From Syngnathus acus (lineage: Eukaryota > Chordata > Actinopteri > Syngnathiformes > Syngnathidae): DNA of 64,000 nucleotides. Below the pieces are notes generated by a model. It ran no database searches. It worked only from the letters and a program-made list of their open reading frames with translations, and was not told the origin of the DNA. The stretch spans positions 15,540,991 to 15,604,990 of the forward strand of contig NC_051092.1 in assembly GCF_901709675.1 (NCBI RefSeq), read 5' to 3'. The translations under genes were made by a program, and so were the position numbers. Below, piece after piece: positions 33,000 through 44,561 of this stretch; position 1 is the stretch's first letter, and each line of letters starts with the position of its first letter.

Positions 33000-33980
33000 C
33001 TTCGCTATGAATTAAATGTGTAATATCTGCAAAACCGTAGCAGCACAAACGAAACTTTTTGCAGCACAAACGAAACACAAACGAACGGCACTATTTTGGG
33101 TCCATTTGGAAGTAAATAGGGGGACGGGGCTACGTGACGTCATCGCTATAAAATAAATGTGTAATATCTACGAAACCGTAGCAGCACAAACGAAAATCTT
33201 TGCTGCACAAACCAGCACAAACGAAGCACAAACGAACGGTACCATTTTGGGTCCATTTGAAGAGAAATGGGGGGCTGGGTGACGTAATCGCTATAAAATA
33301 AATGTGTAATATCTACGAAACGGACGCAGCACAAACGAAAATCTTTGCTTCACAAACCTGCACAAACGAAGCACAAACGAACGGTACCATTTCGGGTCCA
33401 TTTTGAGCAGATGGGGGGCTGGGTGAACTCTGGATGACCTATAAAATAATCGTTCATAACTAAAAAACCATAGCAGCACAAAGGAAAATCTTTGCTGCAC
33501 AAACCAGCACAAACGAAGCACAAACGAACGGTACCATTTTGGGTCCATTTGAAGAGAAATGGGGGGGCTGGGTGACGTCATCGCTATAAAATAAATGTGT
33601 AATATCTCCGAAACGGAAGCAGCACAAACGAAACTTTTTGCTGCACAAACCTGCACAAACGAAGCACAAACGAACGGTACCATTTTGGGTCCATTTGGAG
33701 AGAAATGGGGGGCTGGGTGACGTCATCGCTATAAAATAAATGTGTAATATCTCCGAAACGGAAGCAGCACAAACGAAAAATTTTGCTGCACAAACCAGCA
33801 CTAACGAAGCACAAACGAACTGTACCATTTGGGGTTCATTTTGAGCAGATGGAGGGCTGGGTGAACTCTGGATGACCTATAAAATAATCGTTCATAACTA
33901 AAAAACCATAGCAGCACAAACGAACATTTTTGCTGCACAAACCAGCACAAACGAAGCACAAACGAAACAGACTATTTTGC
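33000..33980 (-). repeat. Right arm: ~140-bp tandem repeats, inverted
   Basis: About seven units that are the reverse complement of the left arm, e.g. GCACAAACGAAGCACAAACG. Unit type order is mirrored at the outer end. Confidence 0.92.
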
Positions 33981-34288
33981 TTAAATTTTGCGTGGGGTGG
34001 GGGGCCAGCTTCACGCAGGTGTAACCAGTCCGTGGCGCAAAAAAGGTTGGGGACCACTGTTGTAGACTAGTCGCGCTGCATGGCTTGCAGCAGCCTGTTG
34101 TAGACTCGTAGTCGCAAAGATGTTGCGGCATTTTAAATCGTGGAATGAAACAAGAAAGAGGTGTCTTTATGACAATGAGTAAAGACAACAGCTGTCAGGT
34201 AAGCAAGGCAACGTAACTAGAGTGACCAGATTTGGGTTTCTGAAAAAGAGGACACCTTTTTTTTCATTTGTGTCATATGTTATGACAC

Positions 34289-34655
34289 AGGGTGGCTCGG
34301 TGGAACACTGGCTAGCACGTCCGCCTCACAGTTAGGAGGGTGCGGGTTCGATTCCACCTCCGGCCCTACCTGTGTAGAGTTTGCATGTTCTCCCCGTGTC
34401 CACGTGGGTTTTCTCCGGGCACTCCGGTTTCCTCCCACATTCCAAAAACATGCTTGGTAGGCCGATTGAGCACTCCAAAATGCCCCTAGGTGTGAGTGCG
34501 AGTGCGGATGGTTGTTTGTCTCTGTGTACCCTGCAATTGGCTGGCAACCAGTTCATGGTGTCCCCCGCCTACTGCCCGATGACGGCTGGGATAGGCTCCA
34601 GTACGCCCGCGACCCCCGCGGGGACAAAGCGGTACAGAAAATGGATGGATGGATG
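34289..34655 (+). mobile_element. tRNA-derived SINE with RTE-like 3' tail
   Basis: A pol III B box GGTTCGATTCC lies at 34345-34355 with an A-box-like TGGCTAGCACG upstream. The 3' end GCGGTACAGAAAATGGATGG repeats GATG like the RTE LINE tail at 40380-40420. TTATGACAC is duplicated at 34280-34288 and 34656-34664. Other copies: 47146-48037, 58265-58430, 59905-60468. Confidence 0.88.
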
Positions 34656-34779
34656 TTATGACACTAATGACATGATGTCTGTATAGCAATTGCATTTATC
34701 GGCCTGAATAACACAAAACAACATATATACAATAACAAAAACATATTTACACTAACAAAAACATATGTGTGCACTGACA

Positions 34780-35040
34780 TTTTTTAGTTTTATAGTGGTA
34801 CACTAAGTAAAAAAAGACAAAAGAAATACGGCCATCGGTGCACCATTTGAAGAAAACAAAGGGCTCCTCTTCAGTCCTCCTCTTGCGGGGCGTGTTGGCA
34901 CCTTTAGTTGCCACAGACACGTAAGTGCCTACCTTGCATGTCAAGCACTCAGCTTCATAAGGATCACGACCCTGGCGAAAGCACAGGAGTTTTTTTACTC
35001 ACCTCCTCCATGAACGTGAATTTTCGTTTAGGCATTGCTT
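34780..35040 (-). pseudogene. hAT transposase N-terminal BED-like fragment
   Basis: Across two minus-strand frames one reads MPKRKFTFMEE near 35035, then LCFRQGRDPYEAECLTCK and GTYVSVATKGA, the pattern of a fish hAT BED-like finger (C-x2-C ... normally AHKG..H). Frameshifted and truncated by the SINE side. Confidence 0.6.
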
Positions 35041-35315
35041 GTAAACACTCGGTGTAGACTGGACAGCCCATCCTACTTCGTAGCAAAGTGACTAGATTTG
35101 AGGAGAAGGCTGTGACTTATTTGCGAACGATACAGAATAACCTGAAATTGAGTGAAATGGAACGGAGTGGCAATTCTATTGACAATGTACTATACATGTA
35201 ATATGTTTGAGACAGTCCAACAAAATCCCGGACAATTTAGAAACTCCCACCGGACATTTTTTTAGGGCTCAAAAGTAGGACATGTCTGGGACAAAGAGGA
35301 CGTCTGGTCACCCTA

Positions 35316-37020
35316 AACGTAACCCTTCTCTTTTTATGGTTAGGCTACCCATTGCCCTTCTTCTGTGGTTAATTTCGTATGGAACATGAGTGAAAATCTT
35401 GCACAATGCTGAGTTAAAACGTGCCCAGGTCTTCGGTCAGTCAGTATGTAAATGCATTGTAAACTACGGTTTATTGTTAACGTTTTACTGTTGTTTTGAA
35501 AGGTAGTAGTTGAGAACCACCAGTTGACTCGCGTTTCGTTTTTGTTTAGCCTGTGCAACTTAAGTCTGTGCAATTGAATCAACAGGGGAGAGAGTGTGAG
35601 AGGAAAGGGTGTTTTGTTGTCAATGTTTTTCTGTTGTTTCAAAAGTTGTAGGAGTTGAGAACCATCAGCTGACTAGCCATTCGTTTAGCCAATGAAACGT
35701 CAGTGCAAACGAAACAACGGCGGAGGGAGTGTGAGAGGAAGGGGTGCCGTGTGTGTGCGTGTGTGTGTGTGTGTGTGTGCGTGTGTGTGTGTGTGCGTGT
35801 GTGTGTGCGTGTGTGTGTGTGTGACTGACTGACGGACTGCGTGATTGGACGCTGCAATGAGGAGCAATCGGCCAGTCTCCCAATGTTTTGTTGAATAAAG
35901 TTGTATTTCTTGTTTTCGTATTTGTACACTTGTGTAGATGCTGGTACTGAGTAGGAGGTGGATAAACTGATTATTTAAAACTGAGCAATTCTTAATTTTT
36001 TTCACATTAAACTCAATTTATGTCTGTCTGGTCTTCGGGTACTGGACTACTTTAATTAGGGGGGCCCCTTGACATATTTTTGCTTAGGACCCCATGGAGG
36101 TCTGAACCGGCTCTGAGTACAGCCAATCAAAATTGAGTCTCCGTGTATGCAGATCACACACTTATGCATACAAATCAATCAACGCATTTGCAAAATTGTT
36201 ACACATTCATGTCTTCAATCACCAATTTGTAGACATTTGATTTCAGGTTTTCTCTTATGGATAATAACTTTCACTATAATCACATTTTAAGTTTGTAGTA
36301 AAAATGTGTCAACTTTGATAATCTTCTTAACTCACACTAGTTGTACAACATGATTTAGCAGTTGGTATCCAAATATGACTTCCTATATCCTGTGAGATCT
36401 GCCCTTTGGGAATGAAATCTTATGCTCGTCATGAAATAATACTCATACTGTCCCCTTGAGACTTTGACAGTTTGTGCTCTTCCTTTTCTTGAATCTGACA
36501 ATTTTTTTCCCTCTAAAATCTAAAAATAGTCTTAAGCATGGATAGAGGCAATGAAGACTTCAGGGGCTTAGCTCAAAGTAAACAGTCAGGGAAGATGAAC
36601 AGTTTCCTGGAAATACTTCACAGGGGAAATTGTCCAGATTTAACTTCAAACTTTAGCATTTGCCATTCTTTAATGAGATGGAATATTAAAATTTTTCTGT
36701 GCTCTTGATTAAGGGAAACCGATTCTATTAATATTCGTAAGGATAGGAATGTCTACTGTAATGGAGTGAAGCCAGAAATATCCTGGAATGATTTTTGCCA
36801 CATAATGACACACTATAGGTATTTACATCAGGCCATAATCCTACACTTTGAGTTAACTGGCTGTCAAGGCAATAATTCATTTAAACAAAGAGAAAACCCT
36901 AACCCTCCTAGCGAGGAGAAAAAACAGGGACTGCAAAAGGTTAAATGCAAAGAACTCCAAAATAGAGAGTTCCTGACAAAAGGAATAAACAACGACTGAA
37001 AAACGACGTCGAGTACTATG
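35316..37020. other. No gene; degenerate ~165-bp tandem pair and (GT)n
   Basis: Segments 35450-35605 and 35615-35742 resemble each other (TTGAGAACCA, GAGTGTGAGAGGAA). A (GT)n run with GC breaks follows at 35748-35822. The end near 36110 (GAACCGGCTCTG) looks like an isolated hAT terminus. No exon is seen. Confidence 0.5.
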
Positions 37021-37799
37021 TAAGCTGTGTGAGCGGGTGTTTCAAAGGCGGGGTCCTTGGCGGACAGAGGATAGCTCTAGGGACATGGAATGTCACCTCT
37101 CTGATAAGGAAAGAGCCCACGCTTGTGTGCGAGGCAAATAAATTCCAACTATACAGCTTGGGTTCTGGTACCAGTCCTCTCGAAAGGGGTTGAACTCTTG
37201 TCCATTCTGGAGTCACAGCGAAAGGTGCAAAGCAGAAGTGGACATACATATTGCCCCTTAGCTTGGCACCTATACATTAGCGTTCACCCCAGTGGATGTG
37301 AGGAAGGTGGAAGGATGGGTCCTCACTGCAGTGTAGAGTACCCATCCTTTTTGGAATCCTTGGAGGGTGTTCTCCCCTCCGTGAGTCGTCACCTTATCGT
37401 GGTGGAGGGGTTTGTGTGTCCCTATGATCCGAGGAGCCATGTTGTCTGGGGCTTCAGGCCCCTGGTAGGGTCACCCATGGCAAAAGGGTCCTAGGTGAGG
37501 GGCCAGACGAAGCAAGGCTCAAAAGACCCCTTATGAAGAATACAATGTATGGACTTAATTTTCCCTCACCCGGACGCGGGTCACCGGGGCCCCCCTCTGG
37601 AGCCAGGCCTGGAGGTGGGGCTTGAAGGCGAGCGTCTGGTGGCCGGGCCTTCACCCATGGGGCCCGGCCGGGCACAGCCCGAAAAGGGAACGTGGGTCCC
37701 CCTTCCCATGGGCTCACCCCCTGTGGGAGGGGCCAAAGGGGTCGGGTGCGTAGTGAGCTGGGCGGTGGTCAAGGGAGGGAACCTTGGCAGTCTGATCCC

Positions 37800-38976
37800 C
37801 GGCTGCAGAAGCTGGCTTTTGGGACATGGAATGTCAACTCTCTGGCTGGAAAGGAGCCCGAGCTGGTGTGTGAGGAAGAAAAGTTCCGAACAGACATAGT
37901 CGGACTTGCCTCCACATACAGTTTGGGTTCTGGTACAAGCCCTCTCGAGAGGGGCTGTACTCTCTTCCACTCTGGAGTTGCCCACGGTGAGAGGCGTCGA
38001 GCAGGTGTGGGTATACTTATTGCCCCCCGGCTGGGCGCCTGCACCTTGGGGTTCACCCCGGTGAACGAGAGGGTAGCCTCCCTCCGCCTTCGGGTGGGGG
38101 GGACGGGTCCTGACTGTTGTTTGTGCCTATGCACCGAACAGCAGCTCAGAGTACCCACCCTTTTTGGGGTCCTTAGAGGAAGTGCTGGAGAGCGCTCCTT
38201 CTGGGGACTCCATCGTTCTACTGGGTGACTTCAATGCTCACGTGAGATCTGGAAGGGCATGATTGGGAGGAACAGCCCCCCGATCTGAACCCGAGCGGTG
38301 TTCTATTGTTGGACTTCTATGTTTGACACGGATTGTCAATAATGAACACCATGTTCAAGCATAAGGGTGTCCATGTATGCACTTGGCACCAGGACACCCT
38401 AGGCCGCAGTTTGATAATCGACTTTGTAGTCGTGTCATCGGATTTGCGGCCGCATGTTTTGGACACTCGTGTGAAGAGAGGGCGGAGCTGTCAACTGATC
38501 ACCACCTGGTGGTGGGTTGGCTCCGATGGTGGGGGAAGATGCCGGTCCGACCTGGCAGACCCAAACGTACTGTGAGGGTCTGTTGGGAAAGTCTGGCAGA
38601 ATCCCCTGTGAGGAAGACCTTCAACTCCCACCTCCGGCAGAGCTTTACCCACGTCCTGAAGGAGGCGGGGGACATTGAATCCGAGTGGACCATGTCCCGG
38701 ACGGCTTCGAGGAAATTCTGGTCCACCATCCGGCGTCTCAGGAGGGGGAAGCAGTGTACCGTCAACACTGTTTATTGTGAAGATGGCATGCTGCTGACCT
38801 CGAATCGGGACATCGTAAGTCAGTGGGGAGATAACTTCGAAGACCTCCTCAATTCCACCGACACGCCTTCCATTGTGGAAGCAGGGCCTGGGGACTCTGA
38901 GGTGGACTCTCCAATCTCTGGGGTCGAAGACACTGAGGCAGTTAAAAAACTCCTCGGATCCACCCGGAGTTCTTAA
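37800..38976 (+). pseudogene. RTE endonuclease and linker, decayed
   Basis: Pieces of the endonuclease are readable in changing frames: GTWNVNSLAGKEPELV near 37820, then LLGDFNAHV at about 38225 (catalytic Asp/Asn) and DHHLVV at 38500 (catalytic His). The linker ends GVEDTEAVKKLLG. Confidence 0.8.
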
Positions 38977-38989
38977 AGGCTCTGGATGT

Positions 38990-40385
38990 TGTGGGGCTGT
39001 CCTGGCTGACACCTCTGCAACATTGCGTGGACATCGGGGACGGTGCCTCTGGACTGGGGTGGTGGTTCCCATTTTTAAGAAGGGGGACCGGAGGGTGTGT
39101 TCTAACGACAGAGGAATCACACTCCTCAGCCTCCCTGGTAAGGTCTATTCAGGGTTCCTGGAGAGGAGCGTCCGTCGGGAGGTGGAACCTCTAATTCCGG
39201 ATGAGCAGTGTGGCTTTCGTCCTGGCCATGGAACAGTGGACCAGCTCTATACCCTCGGCAGGATTCTTGAAGGGGCATGGGAGTTTGCTCAACCAGTCCA
39301 CATGTGTTTCGTGGACTTACAGAAGGCGTTCGACCGTGTCCCTCGGGAAGTTCTGTGGAGGGTGCTTCGGGAGTACGGGGTGCCGAGCCAACTGGATTGG
39401 GCGGTTCGGTCCCTGTATCATCGATGCCAGTTTGGTCCGCATTTCCGGGAGTAAGTCGGATTCGTTCCAAGTGAGGGTTGGACTCGGCCAAGGCTGCCCT
39501 TTGTCACCGGCTCTGTTCATGACTTTTATGGACAGAATTTCTAGGTGCAGCCGAGGAGTTGAGGGTGTCCGGTTTGGGGACCTCAGCATTGCGTCTCTGC
39601 ATTTGCAGATGACATGGGGCTGTTGGCTTCTTCAAGCCGTGATCTCCAGCACTCACTGGAGCGGTTCGCAGCCGAGTGTAAACGCTCAGGATGAGGGTCA
39701 ACACCTCCAAATCTGAGTCCATGGTTCTCAGTCGGAAAAGGGTGGAATGCCCTCTCAGGATCAGGGATGAGATCCTGCCCCAAGTGGAAGAGTTCAAGTA
39801 TCTTGGGGTCTTGTTCACGAGCGAGGGCAGAATGGAACATGAGATCGACAGGCGGCTCGGTGCAGCGTCGGCTGTGATGCGGACTCTGTACCGGTTTGTC
39901 GTGGTGAAGAGAGAGCTGAGCCAAAAGGCAAAGCTCTCAATTTATCGGTCGATCTACGCTCCTACCCTCACCTATGGTCACGAGCTATGGGTCGTGACTG
40001 AAACAACGAGATCCCGGATACAAGCGGCCGAAATGAGTTTTCTCCGTAGGGTGTCCGGGCTCTCCCTTAGCGATAGGGTGAGAAGCTCGGTCATCCGGGA
40101 GAGACTCGGAGTAGAGCCGCTGCTCCTCCACATTGAGAGGACAGATGAGGTGACTCGGGCATCTCAAAAGGATGCCTCCTGGACTTCTCCCTAGGGAGGT
40201 GTTCCGGGCATGTCCCACCGGTAGGAGACCCCGTAGACAACCCAGGACGCGCTGGAGAGACTATGTCTCTCATCTGGCCTGGGAACGCCTTGGGATCCCT
40301 TGGGATAAGCTGGATGAAGTGGCTGGGGACAGGGAAGTCTGGGAGTCCCTCCTAAAGCTGCTGCCCCCGCGACCCGACCCTGGAT
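38990..40385 (+). pseudogene. RTE reverse transcriptase and C-terminus, decayed
   Basis: RT motifs FVDLQKAFDRVPREVLW, GLGQGCPLSPALF and FADDMGLLAS occur in two frames. The C-terminal part follows at 39691-40194 (FKYLGVLFTSEGRMEHEIDR) and ends TRWRDYVSHLAWERLGIPWD ... LLPPRPDPG. Stops and shifts rule out activity. Confidence 0.88.
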
Positions 40386-41282
40386 AAGCGGAAGAAAATG
40401 GATGGATGAATGGATGGATGGAAGGATATATATATGTATATATATATATGTCAGGGGTGTCCAAACTTTTTGCAAGGAGGGCCAAATTTGATAAAGTGAA
40501 GGGGCCTGGGGGCCAATTGTTTTTTCGGCCATTTTTTAACTACAAATATTTCATGCAAAATACACACGGTTATAAAACAAATTTCATTGTCCCAATTGTC
40601 TTTTTTTTAAATGACAAAATAACCAATTATAAGCCACTCAGGCAGATGTGAACCACTCTAAAAACACAAATTCTGCCTTTCATTCATATCTGAAGAGCCA
40701 AATAACATTGAACAAACTGTATGAAATACCTTAAATTTACATGAGTTTAAAATTAGTTTTGCCTGATGAACATTTTAAACAGGAGTTATAAGTAATACAA
40801 AGTTGTCTGTTATTATTACAACTTAAAACAAGTGAATTTTGCTCTAGTCAATTACAATATCCTTCAGAAAGTAATAGTTTGTGTCAAATCTACAGGTTCA
40901 TAACATCAACAGTACCATGGCCACATCGAACTATTTAATATGACCTAATATTTACTTTTGATTTACTTTTGACTCACAGCCCCGCATGAAAAATCGTTGT
41001 TGTGATGCCAGTTCAGCTTGGAGCTACTTCACTTTATCAGCGTGGTCACTCCCTGTTAGCTTGTCGTATGTGTTAGCATGTTTAGTCTAATATATTAGAC
41101 CAGGGGTCACCAACCTTTCTTAAACCGAGAGCTACTTCCTGGGTACTGATTAAGGCAAAGGGCTACTAGTTTGACACACACTTCTGAAATAGCCAATTTG
41201 CTCAATTTGGCTTTCACTATGTGTTATTATTGTCATTTCCAGTTCACATGTAAATGTGAGTTTAACAAGAATAGCAAAAATA

Positions 41283-43078
41283 CAGTCAAACCTTGGTTTT
41301 TGACCACAATCCGTTCCAGAAGGCGGTTCGAGAAGCGAATCGGTCGAATTCCGAATCTTTTTTTCCCATTACAAATACAGTGGAGCTTCGGTTTTCGACC
41401 ACAATCCGTTCCAGAAGGCTGTTCGAGAAGTCAAACGTTCGAATTCCGAATCATGTTTTCCCATTATAAATAATGGAATAAAATTTAATCCGTTCCAAGC
41501 AACAACAACAAAAAAAAAATTTTTTAAGCCTTTGTTCATTTGCGCATTATTGTCCGATCGCGCAACTGCAGCGCACCGCCGAACGCGCAACCGTAGTGCG
41601 TCGCCAACCGCGCAACTGCACCGCGCTGCTCGCATTGTTGTGACAGAGCCGTCGCTGAAATGTAGAAAATATTTTTAAAGTCATGATGTACTTTAAAAAA
41701 TTTAAGTGGACCTCAGTACGCAAGTAGCTTAATTTTGTCCGATCGCGCAACTGCAGCGCACCGCCGAACGCGCAACTGTAGCGCGCTGCCGACCGCGCAA
41801 CTGCACTGCGCTGGTCGCATTATTGTGACAGAGCGGTCACTAAAATTTAGAAAATTCTCACTGTCGCATTGCCTTAGGAGCGTCTTTGTGTTTTAGGATG
41901 GCTTTACTGCTCCCACTTACTTCCTTTGGAGGCATGATTAGAGTAACGTGAATGTGATAACGAACGGAGTCAGTTGGCATGCGGGTCCTCTCGGCTCATC
42001 TCGCGAGGTTCGGCAACCGAATTTCGTCCGACATCCGAAGCAAAAAAATCTAGAATTTTTTGTTCGAATACCGATTTGTTCGATAACCGGGATGTTCGAA
42101 AACCGAGGCTCCACTGTTATGGAAATTTTTTTAATCCGTTTCAAGACAGAAAAACCCCGCCTTTTTTAAGCAGTTTTTCATTTGCGCATATTTGTCCGAT
42201 CGCGCAACTGCGGCGCACCGCCGAACGCGCAACCGTAGCGCGCCGCCGACCGCGCAACTGCACCGTGCTGGTCGCATTATTGTGACAGAGCCGTGGCTGA
42301 AATTTAGAAAATATTTTTTAAGTCCTGATGTAATTTCCAAAATTTAAGTGGACCTACTAAGTGCGCAGGGAGCTTAATTTTGTCCGATCGCGCAACTGCA
42401 GCGCACCGCCGAACGCGCAACAGTAGCGCGTCGCCGACTGCGCAACTGCACCGCGCTGGTCGCATTATTGTGACAGAGCCGTCGCTAAAATTTAGAGAAT
42501 ATTTTTAAAGTCCTAATGTACTTTAAAAAAATTAAGTGGATCTCAGTGCGCAGGGAGCTTAATTTGGTCCGATCGCGCAACCGCAGCGCACCGCCGAACG
42601 CGCATCAGTAGCGCGTCGCCAACCGCGCAACTGCACCACTCTGGTCGCATCATTGTGATAGAGCCGTCGCTAAAATTTAGAAAATATTTTTAAAGTCCTG
42701 ATGTACTTTCCAAAATTTAAGTGGACCTCAGCGCGCAGGGAGCTTAATTTGGTCCGATCGCGCAACCACAGCGCGCCGGGCGCTCACTGTCGCATTGGTT
42801 TAAGAGCTGGCTTGAGGATGGCTTTACTGCCCCCACCTGCTTTCTTTGGAGGCATGATTAGGGGTTAATACAATCCTCAAAGTAACGAAAATACAATAAC
42901 AACGGAGTCAGTCGGCATCCGGGCCGCGCGGTCGGATTTTCTCGGGTCCTCCCGGCTCATCTCGCGAGGTTCGACCTCCGAATTTTGTTCGACAACCGAA
43001 GCAAAGAAATCTCGATTTTTTTTGTTCGAATTCCGATTATTTCGAGAACCGGGACGTTCGAAAACCGAGGTTTGACTG
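41283..43078. mobile_element. Mariner-type (TA target) non-autonomous element with ~185-bp repeats
   Basis: The ends CAGTCAAACCTTGG and CCGAGGTTTGACTG are flanked by TA. The interior has about six ~185-bp units with CCGATCGCGCAACTGCAGCG and TGTGACAGAGCCGTCGCT. Another member of the family is inserted inside at 41378-42116. No transposase. Confidence 0.75.
41378..42116. mobile_element. Same-family element nested in 41283-43078
   Basis: The ends CAGTGGAGCTTCGG and CCGAGGCTCCACTG are inverted and preceded by TA. The outer element resumes after 42116 with TTATGGAAATTTTTTTAATC. Confidence 0.7.
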
Positions 43079-43724
43079 TAAAATAAATAGATGCAGCTCA
43101 CTGACAAGTGCCGCTATTTGAGCTAATTTTAGAACAGTCCTGCGGGCGACTCATGCGGTCCTCACGGGCGACCTGGTGCCCGCGGGCACCGTGTTGGTGA
43201 CCCCTGGTCTATATTATGTGTACTATGTGTCCACTCTGCATCCATTGCAGCCTGGTCATCCTGGAAGAGGGATCCTCCCATCTGTGGTCCCTTCTCAAGG
43301 TTTCTCATTTCCCCTCGTAGGAGTTTTGAGATTTTCCTTGCCCTCTTGGGAGTTTAAGATCAGATCTGTCTAGGTTGAAATCCTTAAACAAGTCAACTGT
43401 CTCTTTACAAATTAGACAAACACAATTGCCTTGATTTTCAGTGAAGTATTGTAATTCCTATTTCTCTCGAAAGCGACGGCCCTCGATGTCAACTTTCCTC
43501 GTTTTCTTTGCAGTCGCCATGGCAGAAATGAGCGGAGAGGGGTGGTGCTGCCACCTTTTGGTAATAGGAGGAATTACAGTTTCAAGTTTCATGATATTTT
43601 TTTTTTAATCCAGTTTGAGAGTGCAGGCGGGCCATAAATAATACATTTAAGGCCGTAGCTGCGGGCCATATGAAATCAGACCAGGGGCCGGATTTGGCCC
43701 GCAGGCCGGACTTTGGACATGCTG

Positions 43725-44408
43725 TTATATGTGCATTTCATTCACTAATGCATTTTACCTGCTACAATATCAACTGACTTACAAAAGAGAAGGGAGAGGA
43801 AATAAATGTCCATTTACAATTCAAACCAAAAATTGCACTCCAGCCGATCTTTTTTTGCTTAATTTAACCTGTAAATTTTGACGCACATGCATTCAGTGCA
43901 TTATGCAACTGTATCGTACTGTACAATTTATGTGTTTGTATTTGCTTTAAATTTGTTTTGTTTTATTCTATTGTCTGCTGCCAAGTCGACACACTTACCT
44001 CACTTAGATAAGTCAAGATTAAATAAAGAAATAAAAATAATCAAAAATAAAACAATACAGTACAATTTGTGATGACACTCCTTTATCAGCATTCTTTGAC
44101 TTATGACGAGATAGGCAGGGACTGTTTGTCATTTCCTGTATGGAGGTTTTTTATTTCTTCAAAATGTTTGAATCACAGTTGACCTTTCAGCATCTGTCCC
44201 CTCCCACTGCTGTAAGCGAAGGAGGAAGACAGAGGGTCATGTTGATTTTGACAGGAAGTGAGGGAGTTTGCCTTGTGCTCATCAGGGTTTTATGGTTGTC
44301 TAAGTTTAGATGTTGGCTCAAATTCAGCTTCTCAAGTAGCAAGGCTTGCGGGTCAGCACTGCCGCTCCACATGGTGACAGAAACAGACGGAGAGCAGCTC
44401 TCTTTACA
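43725..44408. other. Unique sequence upstream of candidate anoctamin first exon
   Basis: No repeat ends or ORFs. Could contain promoter and 5' UTR of the anoctamin if the exon at 44409 is real. No TATA box is convincing. Confidence 0.4.
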
Positions 44409-44439
44409 ATGAGCTTTAAGGGGGACAATCATGCCAGAG
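44409..44439 (+). CDS. Candidate first coding exon of the anoctamin
   Basis: The ATG starts MSFKGDNHAR and the exon ends AGAG followed by GTATAA, leaving one base of a codon. Joined across a 122-bp intron to the exon at 44562, the phase fits (G plus TG makes Val). Short fish introns of this size are common. The protein segment itself has no recognisable homology, so the call rests on phase, splice sites and position. Confidence 0.4.
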
Positions 44440-44561
44440 GTATAAGGATAATTTGACTCCAGATCCACTGAAAGATGAAACATGTCAACTAGCAGACAAC
44501 ACATGTAAGGAGAAAGACAGTTAGGATATTCAACCTTACTATTTCCTCTTCAACACATCAG

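Larger units (their letters stand above)
29301..34020 (+). mobile_element. Foldback MULE-like transposon with tandem-repeat arms
   Basis: The extreme ends ACCTGCGTGAAGCTGGCCCC and its inverse are nearly identical for over 60 bp. The 9-bp direct repeat GTAACCAGT flanks the element (29292-29300, 34021-34029). Inside each end are about seven ~140-bp tandem repeats, inverted between arms. The core at 30300-33000 encodes MULE-transposase-like segments and a peptidase-like domain. Arms made of tandem repeats plus a 9-bp duplication are the hallmarks of FB/NOF-type Mutator elements. The copy has stops and a frameshift. From 32555 to 32990 I see no coding. Confidence 0.85.
28463..34059 (+). mobile_element. 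BED-finger hAT containing the foldback element
   Basis: The ends CAGGGGTCCCCAACTCC and GGTTGGGGACCACTG are inverted. TTGTAGAC is duplicated at 28455-28462 and 34060-34067. Subtracting the nested 29301-34020 element leaves about 0.87 kb, so this is a short non-autonomous member encoding only a BED-finger fragment. Confidence 0.93.
34218..35315 (-). mobile_element. hAT element with BED-like remnant
   Basis: The ends TAGAGTGACCAG and CTGGTCACCCTA are inverted. AACGTAAC is duplicated at 34210-34217 and 35316-35323. It carries a SINE at 34289-34655. Confidence 0.88.
37021..40420 (+). mobile_element. RTE-clade LINE (Rex3/Expander-like)
   Basis: The 5' region GTGAGTCGTCACCTTATCGT (37380), a CCCCGGACGCGGGTCACC-type UTR, endonuclease, reverse transcriptase and a GATG-repeat 3' tail are the standard parts of the common fish RTE. 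The first 360 bp (37021-37380) are a separate 5' endonuclease fragment of the same family. Many stops and frameshifts are present. Confidence 0.85.
41101..43206. mobile_element. Second hAT element, nested
   Basis: The ends CAGGGGTCACCAACCTTTCT and GTGTTGGTGACCCCTG are inverted. The flanks TATTAGAC and GTCTATAT do not match, so the target duplication is not intact. It is filled by a mariner-type element. Confidence 0.75.
40452..43724. mobile_element. hAT (Charlie-like) element, outer layer
   Basis: The ends CAGGGGTGTCCAAACTTTTT and CGGACTTTGGACATGCTG are inverted; flanks ATATATGT and TTATATGT agree at seven of eight bases. It inserted into the AT microsatellite next to the RTE tail. Only sub-terminal GGGCCA-type sequence and non-coding interior remain. 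Confidence 0.8.

Noticed and set aside
34300-34360. Genuine tRNA gene at the B box
   Set aside because: A and B boxes are present, but no cloverleaf acceptor stem forms and the unit has a SINE body, tail and target duplications. Same for 61327-61380.
36766-36999. 77-codon ORF before the RTE LINE
   Set aside because: Composition is plausible, but no homology, splice signals or conservation can be seen. Left unannotated.
41101-43206. Matching 8-bp duplication for this hAT
   Set aside because: The flanks TATTAGAC and GTCTATAT are not direct repeats, so I do not claim an intact target duplication.
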